Below are positions 5,907-9,544 of a stretch of 9,544 nucleotides of DNA, piece by piece. The DNA is from Clostridium sp. CAG:1013 (lineage in GTDB: Bacteria; Bacillota; Clostridia; Oscillospirales; Acutalibacteraceae). The translations under genes were made by a program, and so were the position numbers. The stretch spans positions 1,913 through 11,456 of the forward strand of contig HF972679.1 of NCBI GenBank assembly GCA_000432995.1, read 5' to 3'. Within the stretch, counting starts at the first letter, position 1. Each line of letters begins with the position of its first letter. Under the pieces are notes generated by a model, which worked only from the letters and a program-made list of their open reading frames with translations, did not search any database and was not told the origin of the DNA.

Positions 5907-5947
5907 GCTGCGCTGGAAGTAAGCGCAGCGCACGCCCTCGCGACTTA
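5907..5947 (-). repeat. Repeat unit 3, degenerate
   Basis: On the minus strand AAGTCGCG (5946-5939) is followed by AGGGCG and then the hairpin GCTGCGC/GCGCAGC (5907-5913/5923-5929, 9-base loop). Compared with the other units the CC of CGCGCCA is missing, and the upstream short hairpin is not evident. This makes it a weak, possibly decayed copy. Confidence 0.3.
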
Positions 5948-5999
5948 AAACCGGCTAAGCTGTTGGCGCGGACGCGAGGTAACGTTTTGCACAGCGCGC

Positions 6000-6045
6000 A
6001 GCGAAGCAAGCCGCCCTTGGCGCGACTTGCCCGGGGCGCAGCCCC
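6000..6045 (-). repeat. Repeat unit 4, just before the proA binding site
   Basis: On the minus strand this reads GGGGC-tgc-GCCCC (6045-6033), a 3-base spacer, CAAGTCGCGCCA (6029-6018), then AGGGCGGCTTGCTTCGCT. The hairpin ends 5 bases before AAAGGAGG (6051-6058) of proA. In the proB-proA mRNA it would form a stem just upstream of that binding site. Confidence 0.55.
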
Positions 6046-6065
6046 CCGCGAAAGGAGGAAATCAT

Positions 6066-7304
6066 ATGACTTTGGAAGAAATGGGCAGACGGGCCAAAGT
6101 AGCGGCCCGGGAATTGGCTTCCGCGGGAAGCCGGAAGGAAAGCGCCCTGCTCCATGCCGGAGAGGCCTTGTGGCTTCGCCGGGAGGAACTTTTGGCCGCC
6201 AACGCCCTGGATTTGCAAGCCGGGAAGCAGGCGGGCATGTCCCAGGCTCTGCTGGACCGGCTGGCCCTCAGCGAGAGCCGCATCCGGGACATGGCAAAGG
6301 CCGTGGAAGAGGTGACAAAGGCCGCCGATCCGGTGGGGAAGGTCCTCTCCGGCGGCGTGCTGCCCAACGGCTTGAAAATTGAGAAAGTCACCGTGCCCTT
6401 GGGGGTCATTGGCATCATCTACGAGGCCCGGCCCAACGTGACCAGCGACGCGGCGGCTCTGTGTTTGAAGGCGGGAAATACCGTCATTCTGCGCGGGGGC
6501 AAAGAGGCTTTCCGCTCCAACCAGGCGGTGACCCGGGTCCTGCGGGACGCTTTGGAGGAAAGCGGTCTGCCCGCCGATTGCGTCCAGCTGGTGGAGGATA
6601 CCAGCCGTCAGTCCGCTCAGGAGCTGATGGCCCTCACTGATTATCTGGACGTGCTCATCCCCCGGGGCGGGGCTGGACTGATCCGCTCCGTGAAGGAAAA
6701 CGCCCGGGTGCCTGTGATCGAGACCGGTGTGGGCAACTGCCACGTATATGTGGATGACTCCGCTCAAGTGGACATGGCGGCGGACATCGTCTTTAACGCC
6801 AAGACTTCTCGGCCCTCCGTGTGCAACGCCATGGAGACATTGCTGGTCCACAAGGATATCGCAGAAAAAGCCCTGCCTGTGATCAAGGCAAGGCTGGATG
6901 AAAAACAGGTGGAGTTGCGGGGCTGTGAGCGGACCCAGTCCATTCTGCCGGGGATCAAGGCCGCCACGGAGGAGGACTGGGAGACGGAGTACCTGGACTA
7001 CATCCTGGCGGTGCGGGTAGTGGACTCCCTGGACGAGGCCCTGGAGCACATCGCAAGGTACTCCACCGGCCACAGCGAGTGTATCGTCACGGAGAACTAC
7101 TCCAACGCCCAGCGGTTTTTGAATGAGGTAGACAGCGCCGCCGTGTATGTGAACGCCTCCACCCGGTTCACCGACGGGGGCCAGTTCGGCCTGGGAGCGG
7201 AGATCGGGATCTCCACCCAGAAGCTCCACGCCCGGGGCCCCATGGGGCTGGAGCAGCTCACTTCTTACAAGTTTTTGATCCAGGGCAGCGGCCAGGTGCG
7301 CTGA
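6066..7304 (+). CDS. proA: Gamma-glutamyl phosphate reductase
   Basis: ProA reduces gamma-glutamyl phosphate with NADPH to glutamate 5-semialdehyde, the second step of proline synthesis. The 412-residue length is typical. The aldehyde-dehydrogenase-type fold is supported by GVIGIIYEARPNVTSDAAALCLKAGN (Y119 onward), the LRGGKEAFRSN motif, the catalytic cysteine C253 in RPSVCNAMETLL, STGHSECIV, and the C-terminal VNASTRFTDGGQFGLGAEIGISTQK. The ATG at 6066 has the excellent binding site AAAGGAGG (6051-6058); an upstream in-frame start at 6027 would read through the repeat and is rejected. ProB and ProA cooperate closely and usually adjoin; here a 421-base repeat-filled gap intervenes. No promoter is obvious in the gap, so expression probably depends on readthrough from proB. 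The gene converges on 7316-7630 with only 11 bases between them. Confidence 0.97.
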   Translation: MTLEEMGRRAKVAARELASAGSRKESALLHAGEALWLRREELLAANALDLQAGKQAGMSQALLDRLALSESRIRDMAKAVEEVTKAADPVGKVLSGGVLPNGLKIEKVTVPLGVIGIIYEARPNVTSDAAALCLKAGNTVILRGGKEAFRSNQAVTRVLRDALEESGLPADCVQLVEDTSRQSAQELMALTDYLDVLIPRGGAGLIRSVKENARVPVIETGVGNCHVYVDDSAQVDMAADIVFNAKTSRPSVCNAMETLLVHKDIAEKALPVIKARLDEKQVELRGCERTQSILPGIKAATEEDWETEYLDYILAVRVVDSLDEALEHIARYSTGHSECIVTENYSNAQRFLNEVDSAAVYVNASTRFTDGGQFGLGAEIGISTQKLHARGPMGLEQLTSYKFLIQGSGQVR

Positions 7305-7315
7305 CGGCACTGGAG

Positions 7316-7630
7316 TTACATCAGTAGAAACATCAGGGCGAACAGCAGCTCGTGGTTGTTGTCGTCCCCGCTGAGCAGGAGCAGCAGTGCCAGGATGATG
7401 GTCCGTTCCTTGTCCTGGAAAAAGGCTCCCAGCAGGCCGGAATCCTCCTGCTCCTGAAGCTGGGAGGCAGGCTGGGGCGCCGGTTCTTCCCGAGGCTCTT
7501 CCCGAGGAGGATGGGATTCCTCCCGGGCAGGTGGCCGCCGGGGCGGCGGTATGTGGGCCCGGGACTGCATTTCCCGGGCGCGGCGGGCGGCTTCCTCCCG
7601 CAGTTTGTTCATGTCCATTTCCTGGGGCAT
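7316..7630 (-). CDS. Uncharacterised protein with hydrophobic tail
   Basis: I do not recognise a family for this 104-residue protein. It has a basic N-terminal helix (8-24, KLREEAARRAREMQSR), a Pro/Glu/Arg-rich linker (27-58), and two short hydrophobic stretches, TIILALLLLL (77-86) and ELLFALMFLLM (94-104), split by SGDDNNH. The tail could be a membrane hairpin or a self-associating helix pair; there is no signal peptide. The ATG at 7630 follows a GGAAGGGGGTG region on the minus strand. It is the last gene of a three-gene minus-strand set, 15 bases after its neighbour. The codon use and linker look like a real gene rather than an antisense shadow, because nothing else codes here. Confidence 0.7.
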   Translation of the reverse strand: MPQEMDMNKLREEAARRAREMQSRAHIPPPRRPPAREESHPPREEPREEPAPQPASQLQEQEDSGLLGAFFQDKERTIILALLLLLSGDDNNHELLFALMFLLM

Positions 7631-7645
7631 GGGCCCACCCCCTTC

Positions 7646-8083
7646 CTACAACAGCCCGGACAGCAGCCCGGAGAACACCCCGCTGTCCTTGAGCAAGGGC
7701 AGCAGACGCAGCATTTGCAAAATGCGGATGGCTTCATCCACCTTCTTCTGCCGGGATTCCCCCAGCAAGGGCCGGAGGGCTCGGAGAAGCCGGGTGGCGT
7801 CGTCCTCCCGGTTGGCCTGGCTCAGTAAAGGCATGAGCCGGGTCATGGCGGAGAGAGTCTGAGGTGTGATCCCCGCCAGGGAGGTTTCGTTTTGAGCGGG
7901 GGCAGGTGTTCCCCCTCCCAAAGCTCCCAACAGAGAGGAAAGGTCTGGCCCGGAGGAAGTTTGGGCCGCCGGGGCGGGGGCCTCCTCCTGGCTGTTCCCC
8001 AGAGAGCCCAGCAGGCTTTGGATCTGCCCCATGGCTTGGGGGTCGGAAAGGATCTTTTGAAGCTGTTGGTTTAGGTCGTCCAT
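7646..8083 (-). CDS. Uncharacterised helical protein with LSDP motif
   Basis: This 145-residue protein belongs to no family I can name. The N-terminus carries LQKILSDPQAMGQIQSLLGSLGN (8-30). It is followed by a Pro/Ala/Gly-rich linker (33-66) and a C-terminal region of Leu-rich amphipathic helices (75-145) with LLRALRPLLGESRQKKVDEAIRILQ and the end FSGLLSGLL. There is no signal peptide and no cysteine. The start at 8083 has AAAGGGGGCG about 7 bases upstream on the minus strand. It is the middle gene of the set, 33 bases after the 83-residue gene. Its LQKILSDPQA closely matches LQKVLSDPEA in that neighbour, so the two may be distant paralogues or partners. Confidence 0.75.
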   Translation of the reverse strand: MDDLNQQLQKILSDPQAMGQIQSLLGSLGNSQEEAPAPAAQTSSGPDLSSLLGALGGGTPAPAQNETSLAGITPQTLSAMTRLMPLLSQANREDDATRLLRALRPLLGESRQKKVDEAIRILQMLRLLPLLKDSGVFSGLLSGLL

Positions 8084-8116
8084 GGGAGCGCCCCCTTTCT
8101 CGGCGTTTGCGGCCGG

Positions 8117-8368
8117 TTACTTGCCCTGGTTTCCGAAAAGCTGGAACAGCTTCTGGGCTTGGGGCGTGGAAAGCAGTTTTTTAGCGGCTTCCGGGTCGGA
8201 GAGCACCTTTTGGAGCGCAGCGCTGTCCTGACCGGAGGCGTTTCCCAGAATGTGGGAAAAATCCCCCCGCTGGGCGGCGTCCTTCAAGGCTTGGGGCGTG
8301 GTGCCCATGCGCTGGGCGGTGAGCTTCAGCAGAGCTTCCAGCTGTTTGTTGTCGGGTGTTTGGCTCAT
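8117..8368 (-). CDS. Small uncharacterised helical protein with LSDP motif
   Basis: This 83-residue, largely helical protein is of no recognised family. The N-terminal half has LEALLKLTAQRMGTTPQALKDAA (10-32), and the C-terminal half has LQKVLSDPEAAKKLLSTPQAQKLFQLFG (52-79). Within the latter, LSDPEAAKKL and LSTPQAQKLF look like a tandem repeat. The ATG at 8368 is preferred over an in-frame upstream ATG at 8398 because AAAGGGGGG (8388-8380) lies between the two. It is the first gene of the three-gene minus-strand set and is divergent from the phosphoesterase gene at 8490. A weak TACTAT -10-like box on the minus strand near 8430 might drive it, but no good -35 partner is present. Confidence 0.72.
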   Translation of the reverse strand: MSQTPDNKQLEALLKLTAQRMGTTPQALKDAAQRGDFSHILGNASGQDSAALQKVLSDPEAAKKLLSTPQAQKLFQLFGNQGK

Positions 8369-8489
8369 TCCCGTGAGTTCCCCCCTTTCACGTGGCATGG
8401 CCGGCCGAAAGACCGTACCAATTCATAGTATGCGGCGGGGGGAAAGAAATGACAGTGATCGTACATTCGGGAAGAAAGGGAGATAGATC

Positions 8490-8957
8490 ATGCGGATCTT
8501 GGTGGTATCGGACAGCCACGGCAACGATGGCAACCTGCGCCGGGCCATTTTGGCTCAGCCCAAGGCGGAGGTGGTCATCCATTTGGGAGACGGGGAGGAA
8601 GAATGGGTCAGGGCCAAGCGTTCCTTCCCGGAGAAGATGTTCTTAGGAGTGCGGGGCAACTGTGATTTTGCCTCCTCTCTGCCGCCGGCGGGAGAATTCA
8701 CCGCAGACGGGGTGAAGATCTTCTACACCCACGGTCACCTGTACGGGGTGAAATCCGGGCTGTACACCTATGTATGCGCTGCCAGGGAGCGGGGAGCCCA
8801 AGTGGCCCTGTTCGGTCACACCCACAACGCCCTCACCGACTATGAGGACGGGCTGTATTTGATGAACCCGGGAAGCCTGAGCGGCTGGCCCGGCACCTAC
8901 GGAACAGTGGACATTACCCCCCAGGGGATTGTTACAAATATTGTGAAACTTCCGTAA
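8490..8957 (+). CDS. YfcE/MJ0936-type metallophosphoesterase
   Basis: This 155-residue protein is a single calcineurin-like phosphoesterase domain of the small YfcE/MJ0936 class, whose members use two metal ions to hydrolyse phosphodiesters. All metal ligands are visible: D8 and H10 in SDSHG, D34 in HLGDGEEEW, N57 in RGNCD, H81 and H83 in THGH, and H110 and H112 in FGHTH, with the conserved MNPGSLS following (125-131). The length is at the short end of the class (about 155-185). The ATG at 8490 follows AGAAAGGGAG (8473-8482). There is no signal peptide, so it is cytoplasmic. The physiological substrate is not known for this class, and the neighbours give no strong hint. In some genomes such genes follow the gene for the nucleotide-repair pyrophosphatase RdgB, but that gene is not present here. 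Confidence 0.92.
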   Translation: MRILVVSDSHGNDGNLRRAILAQPKAEVVIHLGDGEEEWVRAKRSFPEKMFLGVRGNCDFASSLPPAGEFTADGVKIFYTHGHLYGVKSGLYTYVCAARERGAQVALFGHTHNALTDYEDGLYLMNPGSLSGWPGTYGTVDITPQGIVTNIVKLP

Positions 8958-8974
8958 AGCCGCCTTGTTTCGAG

Positions 8975-9003
8975 TTGACATGGCGCACAAAAAATGGTAA
9001 TCT
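8975..9003 (+). promoter_or_regulatory. Promoter of the phosphohexomutase gene
   Basis: A perfect -35 TTGACA (8975-8980) is followed after 17 bases by TAATCT (8998-9003) with TGG just upstream (8995-8997), an extended -10. Only three of six -10 bases match consensus, but the perfect -35 and the TGn compensate. The predicted leader is about 62 bases and contains a small ACGC/GCGT hairpin (9033-9046). Confidence 0.65.
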
Positions 9004-9071
9004 TAATTTTAGAAATCTAAGCAATATCTCTGACGCTTTCCAGGCGTTCAGAAAGGAAGGGACGGTTTCAC

Positions 9072-9544
9072 ATGACAGAATATGAAAGATGGCTTCAGCA
9101 GCCGCTGGACGACCAGGATCTTACCGAGGAGCTCCAGTCTATCCAGGGCCAGGATGATGAAATCAATGACCGTTTTTATCAGAGTCTGGAATTCGGCACC
9201 GCAGGTCTGCGGGGCGTTATCGGCGCGGGCACTAACCGCATGAACGTTTACACCGTGCGTCAGGCCACTCAGGGTCTGGCCAATTACCTGCTCAAGCACA
9301 GCGAAGGCAAGCCCCAGTCCGTGGCCATCGCTTACGACAGCCGCAACAAGGGCGTGCTGTTCTCCCAGCAGTCCGCTGCTGTGCTGGCCGCCAACGGCAT
9401 CAAGGCTTACATCTATCCCCAGCTGATGCCCACTCCCGCCCTTTCCTACGCGGTGCGGCATTTGAAGTGCGACGCGGGTATCTGCGTCACCGCCAGCCAC
9501 AACCCCGCCAAGTACAACGGCTATAAGGCCTACGGCAGCGACGG
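9072..9544 (+). CDS. Phosphoglucomutase/phosphomannomutase, 5' part
   Basis: The first 157 residues of an alpha-D-phosphohexomutase are present; the gene runs off the window. The enzyme interconverts hexose 1- and 6-phosphates through a phosphoserine intermediate and so feeds sugar-nucleotide and polysaccharide synthesis. The N-terminal extension MTEYERWLQQPLDD, the motif FGTAGLRGVIGAGTNRMN (about 38-55) and the active-site loop VTASHNPAKYNGYKAYG (about 139-155, with the phosphorylated serine in TASHNP) are typical of the long PgcA-like group of Firmicutes (around 570 residues). The ATG at 9072 has AAAGGAAGG at 9052-9060, a slightly long spacing. Whether glucose or mannose is the main substrate cannot be told from this part. 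Confidence 0.93.
   Translation, partial: MTEYERWLQQPLDDQDLTEELQSIQGQDDEINDRFYQSLEFGTAGLRGVIGAGTNRMNVYTVRQATQGLANYLLKHSEGKPQSVAIAYDSRNKGVLFSQQSAAVLAANGIKAYIYPQLMPTPALSYAVRHLKCDAGICVTASHNPAKYNGYKAYGSD

Larger units (their letters stand above)
5636..6045. repeat. Inverted-repeat element separating proB and proA
   Basis: Arms at 5654-5683 and 6000-6029 match as inverted repeats at 27 of 30 positions. A second inverted pair inside them is perfect over 12 bases (5704-5715 and 5967-5978), so the terminal repeat is about 62 bases with a diverged middle. Each outer arm is flanked by a short hairpin, 5636-5650 on the left and 6033-6045 on the right. The element fills the 421-base proB-proA gap almost exactly, ending 5 bases before the proA binding site. 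No transposase is present and no target duplication is obvious. It resembles a non-autonomous element or a mosaic of REP-like units. Confidence 0.65.

Noticed and set aside
5559..5933. Minus-strand open frame of 124 codons across the proB end and the repeat element
   Set aside because: It overlaps the proB coding end and runs through hairpin repeats; such frames often get annotated in repeats but show no protein features.
5645..6065. CRISPR array or T-box in the proB-proA gap
   Set aside because: The repeats are few, inverted, and spaced irregularly without spacers; no T-box signature or specifier stem-loop was seen.
5955..7310. Minus-strand open frame of 451 codons opposite proA
   Set aside because: It is a shadow of proA, without recognisable domains.
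8369..8489. Strong divergent promoter between the small-gene cassette and the phosphoesterase gene
   Set aside because: Only a TACTAT-like box near 8430 on the minus strand was found, without a well spaced -35; too weak to list as a feature.
8392..8646. Plus-strand open frame overlapping the phosphoesterase start
   Set aside because: It is out of frame with the clear metallophosphoesterase, and its Arg/Trp/Ser-rich content indicates a shadow.

Overview
The window reads as a stretch of chromosome from a GC-rich, low-oxygen Firmicute, most likely a clostridial gut bacterium of the Oscillospiraceae type. The evidence is the protein flavour, strong AAAGGAGG-like ribosome binding sites, sigma-A promoters with extended -10 elements, and the rpsO-pnp gene order. 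The genus call is an inference. Nearly all genes are housekeeping; the unusual material lies between them.

Layout. 1-239 is a structured leader with a good promoter ahead of rpsO (240-503). A 198-base hairpin-rich spacer leads to pnp (702-2900). Next comes a 463-base gap. It holds two diverged inverted copies of a structured repeat (2914-3049 and 3280-3130) around an intrinsic terminator (3077-3110), then a promoter for the next operon. That operon is a stand-alone SCP2-domain protein (3364-3684), mnmA (3712-4812) and proB (4856-5644). A second, unrelated inverted-repeat element fills the space between proB and proA (about 5636-6045), and proA follows (6066-7304). A convergent set of three small unrecognised genes lies on the minus strand (8368 down to 7316). 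A YfcE-type metallophosphoesterase gene (8490-8957) is divergent from them. The window ends inside a phosphoglucomutase/phosphomannomutase gene (9072 onward) with its own promoter.

How the genes work together. S15 and PNPase link ribosome assembly with RNA turnover, and both are commonly autoregulated through their leaders; the leaders here contain hairpins that could do this. ProB and ProA catalyse the first two steps of proline synthesis, but here they are separated by a repeat element that begins in the last codons of proB and stops just short of the proA ribosome binding site. MnmA thiolates U34 of certain tRNAs.

Main observations: (1) the post-pnp repeat has two copies whose hairpins differ by compensatory base-pair changes, which implies selection on structure; (2) the proB-proA element is built from hairpin plus CRAGTCGCGCCA units, one of which places the proB stop codon exactly in its hairpin loop; (3) an uncharacterised three-gene cassette has two members sharing an LQKxLSDPxA motif. 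No CRISPR array, phage, defence system, rRNA or tRNA was seen.
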